A DNA stretch of 36,778 bases from a virus, in IMG/VR virus record IMGVR_UViG_3300033156_001223, positions 105,842 to 142,619 of that record; one strand, given 5' to 3'. Made by a program: the position numbers and the translations under genes. Shown here in pieces: positions 15,208-23,025 of this stretch (positions are counted from its first letter, which is position 1; the number at the start of each line of letters is the position of its first letter). The notes under the pieces were generated by a model that saw nothing but the letters and a program-made list of their open reading frames with translations, was not told the DNA's origin and did not search any database.

Positions 15208-16659
15208 TTATTTTCCTATGTTTTTTTCTACGTGCCATCTTACAAATGCTGGTGCTCTTAATTTTCCTGGTTTGGAAGGATCCTCAGGATCAGGAAATAC
15301 TTCCAGACAAGAAATTTCTGCGATTTTTCCTTTATACTTATTCCAATTCTTGTAAATTTCCCTTCTCTGAGCATCAGTAAACCCAGTTCCTACATGAGTA
15401 ACCAATCTACCCCCTTCCGGGATTACTAATAATGCTCCGATAGCCTTTCCCTTTAGCCTACCTTTTCCTTCAGTATACCCAACCACTTTGCAGTCAATCG
15501 TAGGTCTAAACTTCACTTTAATAAATCTAGTAGGTAATCTTTCTGGATCATATAATACTACTCCTTCTTCGGTTAGTGGGTGTTTCTTCTCTTTGATTAA
15601 TTGATATATCTTTTCCTTTTGGGCAGGAGTTCTAGCTATTGGCATTAGTTTGATTTTTGGTATTTTCAGCTTTTTTACAATTTCCTTTAATAATTCATAT
15701 CTTTCCGAATAAGGAAGCTTATCTTCTACATCTTTTCCTTTATATCTTACTACATCAAAGATATAGTACTGGAAGTCGTAGCCTCTCTCTTTTTGAACTC
15801 TGCGGGCCTTCTCGGGAGAAGCATTCAGGATGCCGGAAATTATCCTAGCGGGTAAAAATTTTTTCTTCCCTCCTACTTTACGAAAACCAATTACTTCCCC
15901 TCTCAAGACCGTCCCAGCCAACTCCCTGGGAGGTTTTTTATAGGTAATCTGTGGGAATCTAGGAGTATACTCAATAGCACTTAATACTTCGTGTTCTGGA
16001 CGATGAGAAAACATCCTGAGTATCGGTTGCTTTGGTTCTATATGTAGAGTGGCAAAGGACCCATCTAATTTAGGCAGCAACCATTCTATTCCAGTAAACT
16101 GGATCTTATCTGGATCCCAGTTTACGAAACTAGGTTTTGCTGGTGGGATCTTTTTATCTCCATGCTTAGGAGTAGTGCACATTATAAGCCATTCTTTTCC
16201 TCTTATTTGCCTAAGTAGATATTCTCTTGGGAAGCGACGATGAAGAGTAACGAAACGAACCATATCAGGCCTTGCTTCCAACACTTCTATCCTACCTCTA
16301 TCCGCTTTCCTAACTGTCCCGGCTCCATATCCCGCCTTAATTTTTCCTGAAAAATCAAAGTAGTCTATGTCATGATCAAACGTACGGACAGCCAGTCTTT
16401 TCTGACCAGGATCTGGTAATCCCTTTCTTAATACCCATGAATATCCCTTGTTAGCTCTTAAATCTCCCAGCCTCAAGTCATAATGAGTGCCTCGTTTAGT
16501 AGTATGTTCGTGTAAGACATATTCCCACTCCTCTGGATTTTTAACTCTCCTGATCCTGGAAGTATTATCAGATGTGATTCCAATAGCCCTAGAAGCTATT
16601 TTTATAGGAAATTCCAGGGGACGGACACGGGCAATTCGCACCAAGCTACTGATCTCCAT
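15208..16659 (-). CDS. 3'-phosphoesterase / ATP-dependent DNA ligase fusion (LigD-like parts)
   Basis: 483 aa. The N-terminal domain (about 40-165) is a LigD-type 3'-phosphoesterase: H52, HYDLR (H59, D61, R63) and DH-x3-Y (H96, Y100) match the family's catalytic residues, and GYGAGTV follows. The ligase domain has motif I PKLDG (K197 adenylated), RGEVIGF (E255), EEGVVLY (364-370) and KVKF (K381, K383), then an OB-fold (VVGYTEGKGRLKG...). LigD polymerase is absent. The domain pair would heal 3' ends and then seal nicks. ATG 16659 lies 6 nt after a TATATT box, so the mRNA is likely leaderless. Confidence 0.88.
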   Translation of the reverse strand: MEISSLVRIARVRPLEFPIKIASRAIGITSDNTSRIRRVKNPEEWEYVLHEHTTKRGTHYDLRLGDLRANKGYSWVLRKGLPDPGQKRLAVRTFDHDIDYFDFSGKIKAGYGAGTVRKADRGRIEVLEARPDMVRFVTLHRRFPREYLLRQIRGKEWLIMCTTPKHGDKKIPPAKPSFVNWDPDKIQFTGIEWLLPKLDGSFATLHIEPKQPILRMFSHRPEHEVLSAIEYTPRFPQITYKKPPRELAGTVLRGEVIGFRKVGGKKKFLPARIISGILNASPEKARRVQKERGYDFQYYIFDVVRYKGKDVEDKLPYSERYELLKEIVKKLKIPKIKLMPIARTPAQKEKIYQLIKEKKHPLTEEGVVLYDPERLPTRFIKVKFRPTIDCKVVGYTEGKGRLKGKAIGALLVIPEGGRLVTHVGTGFTDAQRREIYKNWNKYKGKIAEISCLEVFPDPEDPSKPGKLRAPAFVRWHVEKNIGK

Positions 16660-16665
16660 ATAATC

Positions 16666-16674
16666 AATATAACA
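16666..16674 (-). promoter_or_regulatory. Extended -10 promoter of the ligase gene, leaderless
   Basis: The minus strand reads TGTTATATT (TATATT at 16666-16671), then six bases to the ATG at 16659. There is no ribosome binding site and no good -35. Confidence 0.58.
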
Positions 16675-16696
16675 TTAAATTGAGTAGGAAGGGAGA

Positions 16697-16712
16697 TGTT
16701 CCACGTGAAACA
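16697..16712. promoter_or_regulatory. parS: parS site (chromosomal ParB-binding sequence)
   Basis: TGTTCCACGTGAAACA is identical to the canonical Bacillus subtilis parS and fits the broad bacterial consensus TGTTNCACGTGAAACA at all positions. ParB/Spo0J nucleates on such sites and spreads along DNA to drive segregation and condensin loading. It sits in an intergenic stretch between the ligase promoter and an inverted repeat. No parA or parB gene is visible in the window. Confidence 0.85.
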
Positions 16713-16724
16713 TTTATTTATTGG

Positions 16725-16738
16725 TAAAGAGGCCCCGA
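16725..16738. repeat. 14-bp inverted repeat, left copy
   Basis: TAAAGAGGCCCCGA, the exact reverse complement of the sequence at 17295-17308. The two copies bracket the 161-aa gene and the TATC repeat tract, 556 bp apart. The left copy lies 12 bp from parS. Confidence 0.85.
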
Positions 16739-16758
16739 CTTAGTCAAATCAACTTTCC

Positions 16759-17244
16759 TTACTTGTGCTCCACCCAAGGGCTCAAATGATGTATAGTCTT
16801 CCCTTCGTCGTTGCAAATAAACACATCATAAGTAGTTACAACTTTACCAGATTTACCATTGGATCGTTCATATTTCACCATATTTACAAACGCTTCGCCG
16901 GGTGGTAACTCGTCCCAAAAGTAATTAATTTCATCAGGAACTTCGCCGACCTGTTCTTTCAGCTCCTCTTCAACAGCATCCCAAATAGTTTCCCAGTCTG
17001 TCTTTTCATCCAGCTCCTCTTTATATTCCTTCATCACCTCAGACACTATCGCTTTCAGCTCTACTTTGAAAGCCCCTTCATCATCTTTTAACTTCTTGAA
17101 ATCCTTACTCTTTTTCTCAATGAGCTTAGAAAGCTTCCGCATCAGCTCCCTTTGGGTATCATCAGTCATCATTTGTTGGTAAAAGAGAGACGTTATTCCA
17201 TCAACCATAAATGTCCCTTCTGAAGTCTTGCAAAAAATTATCAT
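16759..17244 (-). CDS. Unknown charged protein inside the inverted-repeat cassette
   Basis: 161 aa with AGGAGG 7 nt before the ATG. It is very rich in Lys and Glu: a long helical middle (about 30-95, LMRKLSKLIEKKSKDFKKLKDD and KEYKEELDEKTDWETIWDAVEEELKE) precedes a shorter C-terminal part with GKVVTTYDVFICNDEGKTIHHL. No family recognised. It is the only gene between the two 14-bp inverted repeats, and the TATC tract lies in its 5' leader. A partner for the adjacent parS is possible by position only; it does not look like ParB. Confidence 0.65.
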   Translation of the reverse strand: MIIFCKTSEGTFMVDGITSLFYQQMMTDDTQRELMRKLSKLIEKKSKDFKKLKDDEGAFKVELKAIVSEVMKEYKEELDEKTDWETIWDAVEEELKEQVGEVPDEINYFWDELPPGEAFVNMVKYERSNGKSGKVVTTYDVFICNDEGKTIHHLSPWVEHK

Positions 17245-17264
17245 CTTTCTACCTCCTTTCTTAA

Positions 17265-17305
<41 letters not shown>

Positions 17306-17308
<3 letters not shown>

Positions 17309-17704
17309 ATAAGTAATGGCACAAATATGTTCTCGAGACTTACATCTAACTGCTTCTTCTATCACAGTAGCTAAATACTCCTTGAAAGCAGTCTTTTCAG
17401 TAATCACTTGTGCCAATTTTTCTCCACATTCGTTGCATCTTATTACAATCTTAATGCTGCTTTCTCCTATAAGATTTATGTGTACTCGATATCCTTTTAC
17501 TACCTTCTCAACCAAGTAATATCCAGTACCACTACCAAAAACATTTTTCTTATGGACTTTCTCACCTAGCAATTTTTCTATACTTCTGCGAATCTGCTCT
17601 TTTTCTTGTTCTTCTTTCCTTAAAGCATTTTCAAACAGCTCTTTTAGCATTTGTGCATCCTCCTCCACAAGACCCTTTTGATGTCTACTCCTTTTCTCTT
17701 TCAT
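17306..17704 (-). CDS. Unknown protein with coiled-coil N-terminus and single zinc-type motif
   Basis: 132 aa. Residues 10-50 are a charged helix (DAQMLKELFENALRKEEQEKEQIRRSIEKLL). A glycine turn (GSGTGYY) leads to a beta-rich domain (YRVHINLIGESSIKIVIRC) with one CNEC motif, and two further cysteines near the end (C122, C128) may complete a metal site. It overlaps the upstream gene by 20 bp. Function unknown. Confidence 0.6.
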
Positions 17705-17882
17705 TCTTAATTACTGCTCCACATACACCACAGGTCTGATATTTTCCGTCAGAGCTACTTACAATAACCCAACCATGTTTACCAACTAGACACAGAATTC
17801 TTCCGAGCAGCATGAAGATCGGCTGAAACCTCCAGCCAGCAAGACGCCCATCCCAAATGTACCTTCTAATAAACGTTCTCAT
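17685..17882 (-). CDS. Small protein with C-terminal zinc knuckle
   Basis: 65 aa, AGGAGG 6 nt before the ATG. The N-terminal part is basic and hydrophobic (RRYIWDGRLAGWRFQPIFMLLGRILCLVG). The C-terminal part has YQTCGVCGAVI, one CxxC pair typical of half a zinc ribbon. It may pair with the following gene's product or dimerise. Overlaps both neighbours. Confidence 0.55.
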   Translation of the reverse strand: MRTFIRRYIWDGRLAGWRFQPIFMLLGRILCLVGKHGWVIVSSSDGKYQTCGVCGAVIKNEREKE

Positions 17883-18373
17883 TTTTCACCTCCTCTATTA
17901 AGTAATGTATCTCTCACAACCTCTTCCAAATCCTCTTCAAATAAATCATTTGCATAAGGACAATTTCCCTCTTTCGCAGACCATATAACAGTATTACAGA
18001 ACTTACATCTTATTTCTGTGAGTTCATCATAACGATCCCTTTCCGTGAAATGATCTGGGTATCCGGTCCAGATATGCTTTTCAACAATTTCATACTTCAT
18101 GTCATTAAGGCCCAAATCTTTTCCGCAATTCATACACTTAGTTAAGACTCCTTCCTCCCCTTCATCACCATCTTTTTCTTCATTTTTGGGCATATTATGT
18201 CCAAATTTAGCTATCTCACTCTCAAGCTCTTTGACCTTGTTTTCTAAAAGCGACATCCTTTTTTCTATTGAGCTTGCTTTCTCCTTCAACTCCAGTATAT
18301 ACTCCACAATTTCATCAGTTCTTTCTTTCATTTTAATTATTTCCTTTTCCATTAGCTCAATCTCTTTTTCCAT
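17879..18373 (-). CDS. Coiled-coil protein with zinc ribbon
   Basis: 164 aa. Residues 1-58 form a clear heptad coiled coil (MEKEIELMEKEIIKMKERTDEIV... KRMSLLENKVKELESEI). After a Glu/Asp-rich linker, CMNCG (about 80-84) and CKFC (about 122-125) form a zinc ribbon. AAGGAGG lies 8 nt before the ATG. It likely dimerises and binds nucleic acid or a protein partner. No family name is justified. Confidence 0.65.
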   Translation of the reverse strand: MEKEIELMEKEIIKMKERTDEIVEYILELKEKASSIEKRMSLLENKVKELESEIAKFGHNMPKNEEKDGDEGEEGVLTKCMNCGKDLGLNDMKYEIVEKHIWTGYPDHFTERDRYDELTEIRCKFCNTVIWSAKEGNCPYANDLFEEDLEEVVRDTLLNRGGEK

Positions 18374-18410
18374 ATCTTCTTCCTCCTTTTTCTTTATCTG
18401 AGGACTTTAT

Positions 18411-18947
18411 TCAAATTAACTGTAGATACTTACTCACCGGATCTTCAAGATCTTTCAGATTATGTATCCGATAAATACTCTGGTATTTACCATCTGGAAA
18501 TAACTGAATTACATCAGTAGTATACTGAGAATTGTATGGCCAGGAGTAAATGAAACGAATAAATGGTGCAGGAGCAAAATGTTGGGGTGCATCATCTATC
18601 AATCCTATTGCCTCAAGCTGTGCGGTAAGTAAATATTTCTCTTTCATAGACTCAACATGGTAAATAATTGGACTATCATACCCATGCTTCTCTAACCACT
18701 CCTGAGTAATATCTGGTGGGATCGGCCTAGTGCTAGCGAATACAAAATCTATTAACCCTTTCCATTTAAGCAAGAAAGAAAGAGAAGAAGGAATCGGCTC
18801 AAGTGATAGATAAAATTCTGGATCTCGAAACATATTAAAAATGTATTCAGGAAAATTATTATAACTCCAATCCCACTGTGGGTAGACCTGAAACATCTTT
18901 TTCGGAGTATTAGCCACCACTCCATCTATATCAATTACCAATTTCAT
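18411..18947 (-). CDS. HAD-superfamily 5'(3')-nucleotidase-like protein
   Basis: 178 aa from ATG 18947, where AGGAGG precedes closely; a longer frame to 18968 is unlikely. HAD motif I is VIDIDGVVANTP (DxDG, about 4-15), motif II FASTRP (about 71-76), motif IV GLIDDAPQHF (about 116-125). The layout matches NT5C/deoxyribonucleotidase-like phage proteins, which dephosphorylate dNMPs or RNA/DNA 5' ends. It overlaps thymidylate kinase by 17 bp, which supports a nucleotide role. Confidence 0.7.
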   Translation of the reverse strand: MKLVIDIDGVVANTPKKMFQVYPQWDWSYNNFPEYIFNMFRDPEFYLSLEPIPSSLSFLLKWKGLIDFVFASTRPIPPDITQEWLEKHGYDSPIIYHVESMKEKYLLTAQLEAIGLIDDAPQHFAPAPFIRFIYSWPYNSQYTTDVIQLFPDGKYQSIYRIHNLKDLEDPVSKYLQLI

Positions 18948-19515
18948 TTGCCTCCTCCCTCGATTCACTTATCCAATTCCTAATAATTTCCTCTGCTTCC
19001 TGAGATACATAGGCAAAATGATTGTCGGCATCAATAACTGCTGTTCTCCAATAGAACGGAAACTGATATTCATATAACACTTGATCATACCGTCGCAGAA
19101 GCTTCTTTAGCTTCGACACTCTAACATTCTCTCCTTTTACACGACATCTTGCCGCTGCCATTGGGGCACTAACTCTGAGATAAATTACATAATCTGGATC
19201 CTTAAGAAATCTCTTTAACCACAAACGCTTACCATAAACTCTCCGAGATATAGGTAAATAACGATCACAGACAATCACCCAGTCCGGGTATCTGGAAAGA
19301 AAGTATTTGTAATGAAAGAAATGATCTAGATAGAAAAGTGGAGTAGTTAGAAATGAGAGGTGTAGTCGAAAGAGAAAGCGAATAATCTTCTCTATGACTA
19401 TACAGACTAAAACATGTGGTGATCCAGGTTCTTTAGTAGTGATGTAAAACTGGGACAACCATTTGCACAAAGTAGTTTTGCCTGATCCATCAATTCCCTC
19501 AATCGCGATTATCAT
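18931..19515 (-). CDS. tmk: Thymidylate kinase (dTMP kinase)
   Basis: 194 aa from ATG 19515 (GGAGGAGG 4 nt upstream). Phosphorylates dTMP to dTDP. Walker A IEGIDGSGKTT (about 5-15), TKEPGSP (about 28-34, the DR/TREPGG-type dTMP site) and the DRYLPIS motif (about 88-94) are present. The C-terminal Lid is shorter than in E. coli Tmk. Its product dTDP leads to dTTP, also the substrate of the nearby RmlA, so it may serve both DNA synthesis and dTDP-sugar synthesis. Confidence 0.82.
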   Translation of the reverse strand: MIIAIEGIDGSGKTTLCKWLSQFYITTKEPGSPHVLVCIVIEKIIRFLFRLHLSFLTTPLFYLDHFFHYKYFLSRYPDWVIVCDRYLPISRRVYGKRLWLKRFLKDPDYVIYLRVSAPMAAARCRVKGENVRVSKLKKLLRRYDQVLYEYQFPFYWRTAVIDADNHFAYVSQEAEEIIRNWISESREEANEIGN

Positions 19516-19744
19516 CTTCCTCCTCCATTTCAGTATTTTTAGCTCTTTCATCTATCCATTCAGAAAAATCTGGTAATGACCTAAAGAGAGTATGTTTCGT
19601 CTGTGAGTAGTTACAATAAGGGCATGTAAGAGTCAAAGAGAATAATCCAACAGTAAGCCCAATATCATCAACACATATCAGCCTTTGACAATCCGGGCAT
19701 TTCCAGTTTACGGATGTTTGGTCAGAATGATTAATTACTCTCAT
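19499..19744 (-). CDS. Small zinc-ribbon protein
   Basis: 81 aa, GGAGG 6 nt before the ATG. C16-x2-C19 and C41-x2-C44 form a zinc ribbon. The C-terminus is acidic (MEEEDDNRD) and overlaps the thymidylate kinase start, so the two are coupled. A TGTTATAAC on the minus strand at 19777-19785, inside the end of the preceding gene, could be a weak internal promoter. Confidence 0.62.
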   Translation of the reverse strand: MRVINHSDQTSVNWKCPDCQRLICVDDIGLTVGLFSLTLTCPYCNYSQTKHTLFRSLPDFSEWIDERAKNTEMEEEDDNRD

Positions 19745-19777
19745 CTTACCCTCCTACTAACATACTTTTCTTACTCG

Positions 19778-20500
19778 TTATAACACAATTTCTATCTCCC
19801 CTTTCAAAGTAGCCGCATATTTGCCCACCAACCAAATCGGTGGGTCAATACTAGACTGCTTGATAAGCTTCTTACTAGTAACGACTTTCGAACTGCGGGA
19901 CCAAAGAAAGTTACATGCCTTGTCAACATTGCCATGAGAGAACAATTTTACAATATACCCTGGTTCAGCAATAGTTACATAGAATCCCTCTATTGGAGTA
20001 AGAGAAATAGCTGGAAAGGAAGTAATATCCGTTCTAATCTGTTTTGTGGGCTTACAGTACCAAAATCCTTTAAAATATGCAGCTTTAATGGCATATTCTA
20101 AAACCTTATTTGACAGATGGCGAGCAATATTAAGTGATACCTCCAGTGGATCTATTTTTAATGAATAAAGATTATTAAGAGCTGTGGTCATACCCAAGAT
20201 TATAGGAGCCCAATCCAAAGCACTGTCTAAGTCCAGTAATGTTGGTATCAGAATATTGGTAGGCTCAGCAAGATCTAGAAGCGAAAAGATCATGGAGCAG
20301 ATAGGAAAACTAACTCTATTGTCCCGGAGAAATGTATCTAGTGAGTAGGTAAATTCACCTATTGAAGAGATTAACTTTACATTATGCTCTTCTCCCTTTT
20401 CTACCCCAACATATACCCATTGAGAAATTGGAGCAAGAAGAGCCTTCTGTTCAGAGGTACAGAAACAAATTACTTCCGGATATAGAGCCTCTGTGGTCAT
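19778..20500 (-). CDS. Unknown protein within the dTDP-sugar gene block
   Basis: 240 aa, no family recognised. It is mixed alpha/beta and lacks P-loop, Rossmann, HAD or GT motifs. A hydrophobic, aspartate-rich helix pair lies near 73-110 (SLLDLAEPTNILIPTLLDLDSALDWAPIIL). It starts 4 bp inside the RmlA stop region, so it is probably part of the same function; this is inference from context only. Confidence 0.65.
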   Translation of the reverse strand: MTTEALYPEVICFCTSEQKALLAPISQWVYVGVEKGEEHNVKLISSIGEFTYSLDTFLRDNRVSFPICSMIFSLLDLAEPTNILIPTLLDLDSALDWAPIILGMTTALNNLYSLKIDPLEVSLNIARHLSNKVLEYAIKAAYFKGFWYCKPTKQIRTDITSFPAISLTPIEGFYVTIAEPGYIVKLFSHGNVDKACNFLWSRSSKVVTSKKLIKQSSIDPPIWLVGKYAATLKGEIEIVL

Positions 20501-21213
20501 GTGATCACTTTTTGGATGACTAGTTGATTAGCCCGATGATAACTTTCAAAAGTACCTGCGTCTACCCAGGCTCCTTCAAGAAAATAATGATGAAGCACCC
20601 CTCTTTTAATATATTCATTGAAGACGTCAACGATTTCTGTCTCCAATCTTTTACTAGGTTTAAGACGTGGAATAACACTCCAAATATATGGGTCAAAATA
20701 ATATATCCCAGTTACTGCATATTCGCTAGGTGGCACTACTGGTTTCTCAACGATTTCTATAATTTCATTTGCCTCATCAAATTTTGGTACTCCAAATCGG
20801 GAAGGATCAGAAACTTTAGCAAGGAAGACAACACACCCATCTGGTTCCTCTTCTACTATCTCAATAGGAAGTGGATCATCAAAGATATTGTCGCTGAGTA
20901 ACACAAAAAACTTCTCATCACCAATAATATCCTTAGTTAACCATATTGCACTAGGTATTCCGTTAGGCTCTTCCTGAACTACATAGAAAAACTGGCACCC
21001 AAATTCAGCACCAGAACCTAAGAGATTGATAATATCCCCACTATGCTCTTTCCCCGTAATAACAGCTATTTGAGTAATACCAACATTTACTAATTTTTCT
21101 ACTGAGTAATAAATCATGGGTTTGTTGCCTACCGGTAGGGTGGCTTTATTATGAACTTTAGTTAACGGATAAAGTCTAGATCCTGTCCCCCCCGCGAGAA
21201 TGACTCCCTTCAT
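20497..21213 (-). CDS. rmlA: Glucose-1-phosphate thymidylyltransferase (RmlA-type)
   Basis: 238 aa from ATG 21213 (GGAGGAG site 5 nt upstream); the longer frame to 21276 overlaps the neighbour. Makes dTDP-glucose from dTTP and glucose-1-phosphate. The N-terminal GVILAGGTGSRLYPLT (about 3-18) and NKATLPVGNKPMIYY are the nucleotide-binding signature; LSDNIF (about 106-111) holds the metal Asp; GAWVDAGTFESY (about 213-224) is the C-terminal sugar-site motif. Family length (about 290) is not reached, so the C-terminal regulatory part may be shorter. With RmlD it indicates a dTDP-deoxysugar route. Confidence 0.85.
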   Translation of the reverse strand: MKGVILAGGTGSRLYPLTKVHNKATLPVGNKPMIYYSVEKLVNVGITQIAVITGKEHSGDIINLLGSGAEFGCQFFYVVQEEPNGIPSAIWLTKDIIGDEKFFVLLSDNIFDDPLPIEIVEEEPDGCVVFLAKVSDPSRFGVPKFDEANEIIEIVEKPVVPPSEYAVTGIYYFDPYIWSVIPRLKPSKRLETEIVDVFNEYIKRGVLHHYFLEGAWVDAGTFESYHRANQLVIQKVIT

Positions 21214-21562
21214 AACTCTCCTCCGTAATAAATTGAATTTTGAGAAATACCCCGTCCGACATTGATATGGGAACAACTGTTATTTTGGGGGATTTCTCAG
21301 TGACTTTTAACCATGCCGCATATACTAAACTTTTTTGGCACAATTCTGGAATAGAAGTATCAAGAGCAGATTCGAGGAGTACATCAAGATTATTATCTTT
21401 AGCTAACATAAAGCAGTATTTACACATACATCTCTCCAAATGACCTAAATTGTCAAAAGTAGGATTCTCATGGGCTTTGGCCCACGCATCTACTACCTCA
21501 TCACCAAAGTATATCTTCAGATATTCCTTGGTTTTTCTAAGTATTGCCTCGTAATCCACCAT
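21176..21562 (-). CDS. Unknown protein between RmlA and RmlD genes
   Basis: 128 aa, no family recognised. The middle has a small cysteine cluster (ERCMCKYCFML, about 44-54), which might bind metal. The start at ATG 21562 is inside the end of the RmlD gene and has no ribosome binding site, so it is uncertain. The C-terminus overlaps the RmlA start. Confidence 0.55.
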   Translation of the reverse strand: MVDYEAILRKTKEYLKIYFGDEVVDAWAKAHENPTFDNLGHLERCMCKYCFMLAKDNNLDVLLESALDTSIPELCQKSLVYAAWLKVTEKSPKITVVPISMSDGVFLKIQFITEESYEGSHSRGGDRI

Positions 21563-22442
21563 ATTTATTATACAATGACAACAAATAAGTTTGTAGATCC
21601 TCAGTAAAATGCCTAACCGTGAAGTTCAATTTACCCATGACTATAGAAGTCATTGATGTATTTTTAGGTCTAGGAGCTGGAACTGGGTATTCAGAACTCA
21701 ATATCGGTTTAATTTTGATATCTTGGATATTCAGTACTTGAAAACAATAGCACGCCAATTCATACTTTGATATTGATCCAGAATTAGTAGAGTGCAGAAG
21801 CTTATATTTTGCAGATGGATAATTATAGAAGAAGTCATGATATAGCAAAATTATATGAGCAGCTCGAGTTGCCCAAGTAGGAGTTCCTACTAAGTCATAA
21901 GCAATTCTAAAATTCCTCTCACCCTCCAAATAACGATGTATTAATCTACTAGGGAAATCTCTCCCATCTTTCCCAAACAACCAAGATACTCTACATACCC
22001 AGAATTCAGCATCCAACACTGCCTTTTCTCCTAACCACTTACTCCTCCCATATTGGTTGATAGGATTCGGCTTTTTTTCTTCATGATAAGGAGGGTTGGT
22101 ACCATCAAAGACAAAATCAGTTCCAATATGAATCAGCCCAACATTAAGATCCCTACAAATATTAGCCAATTCCTTAACCGCTCTATAATTAATATCCATT
22201 GCCAAATCCGGTTCTAACTCACATCTGTCAACATCGGTCATGGCCACACAATTTATTACCATTACCTTCTCAGACTTAGTAATATGATCTTTGATAAAAT
22301 ATTGCAACTCTTCAGAATTTCTAATATCAATTTCTCTGGGAACTACATTCAACTTGAGATAATCAGACCAGACCCTAACAATTGCTTGACCAAGCTGTCC
22401 AGTAGCACCGAGTATGATTGCTCGCTTTAATCCTCTAGTCAT
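21537..22442 (-). CDS. rmlD: dTDP-4-dehydrorhamnose reductase-like (RmlD-type SDR)
   Basis: 301 aa from ATG 22442. Extended short-chain dehydrogenase: GATGQLGQ NAD(P) loop (about 12-19), NCVAMTDVDRCE (about 63-74, typical RmlD), GTDFVFDG (about 104-111) and the catalytic YGRSK (about 129-133). Reduces the 4-keto sugar to dTDP-L-rhamnose or a similar sugar. No RmlB or RmlC is visible, so the host or another part of the phage would supply them. Overlaps the HD-protein stop. Confidence 0.83.
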   Translation of the reverse strand: MTRGLKRAIILGATGQLGQAIVRVWSDYLKLNVVPREIDIRNSEELQYFIKDHITKSEKVMVINCVAMTDVDRCELEPDLAMDINYRAVKELANICRDLNVGLIHIGTDFVFDGTNPPYHEEKKPNPINQYGRSKWLGEKAVLDAEFWVCRVSWLFGKDGRDFPSRLIHRYLEGERNFRIAYDLVGTPTWATRAAHIILLYHDFFYNYPSAKYKLLHSTNSGSISKYELACYCFQVLNIQDIKIKPILSSEYPVPAPRPKNTSMTSIVMGKLNFTVRHFTEDLQTYLLSLYNKYGGLRGNT

Positions 22443-23025
22443 TTTCCCACGGCAGCTTGAAGTCGTCGATAAATGTTCCACACTGCTTACGAGAAGCTAA
22501 AAAATCAGCCAAAAAAAGGAGAATTTGGGGTAGACTAAAGTCATTTAGATTGGTATGGCCTGGAGGCCCCCAGCGTCCCATATGAGTGCGTATTAAATCA
22601 GCTACTTTCATAGCATCTTCCTTAGGATGTTTAGTAACAAATAAATCAGTATTTTGCCTTACTAATTCAGAGGCAGTTAATGGGTGATTCTCATATTCTT
22701 TTCCATTTTTATACTTTATTTTTTTGCCGATATCATGTAAAACGGCTGCCATCAACATTGCCGAGTAGTCTTCTTTTGAAAAATCTAAAGCTTCACAAAA
22801 CTGATGGACGAAATAGCAAACTCTCTTAGTATGGATAATTAGACCTCCTTCCCCTCGTGCACACATCGGGTGATGTGTACCACTACTACTTGCAGGAGCA
22901 AAGAAGAACTCATCGGGAATTATTTTTAAAATGAAATTGCGAGTGGTTTCTCGGTAATCCTGGGTCATTTGCAGTAATTCCCACTCAAAGCAAGCCAACT
23001 TTTGTTCATCAGTCAGTTTCTTCAC
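22435..23025 (-). CDS. HD-domain phosphohydrolase
   Basis: 196 aa, GTG start at 23025 with AAGGAGG 6 nt upstream. Contains GTHHPMCARGEGGLIIHTKRV (about 49-69) and LHDIGKK (about 96-102), the HD metal signature. HPLTA (about 113) and RTHMGRWG (about 145-152) supply further His residues. The pattern is like YhaM-type exonuclease HD domains or dNTP/nucleotide hydrolases. The substrate cannot be told. Confidence 0.7.
   Translation of the reverse strand: MKKLTDEQKLACFEWELLQMTQDYRETTRNFILKIIPDEFFFAPASSSGTHHPMCARGEGGLIIHTKRVCYFVHQFCEALDFSKEDYSAMLMAAVLHDIGKKIKYKNGKEYENHPLTASELVRQNTDLFVTKHPKEDAMKVADLIRTHMGRWGPPGHTNLNDFSLPQILLFLADFLASRKQCGTFIDDFKLPWEND

Noticed and set aside
19777-19785. Extended -10 promoter TGTTATAAC within the end of a gene
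   Set aside because: The motif matches the other extended -10 sites but lies inside coding sequence (the last codons of the 240-aa gene), with only a poorly spaced -35. Left as a remark, not a feature.
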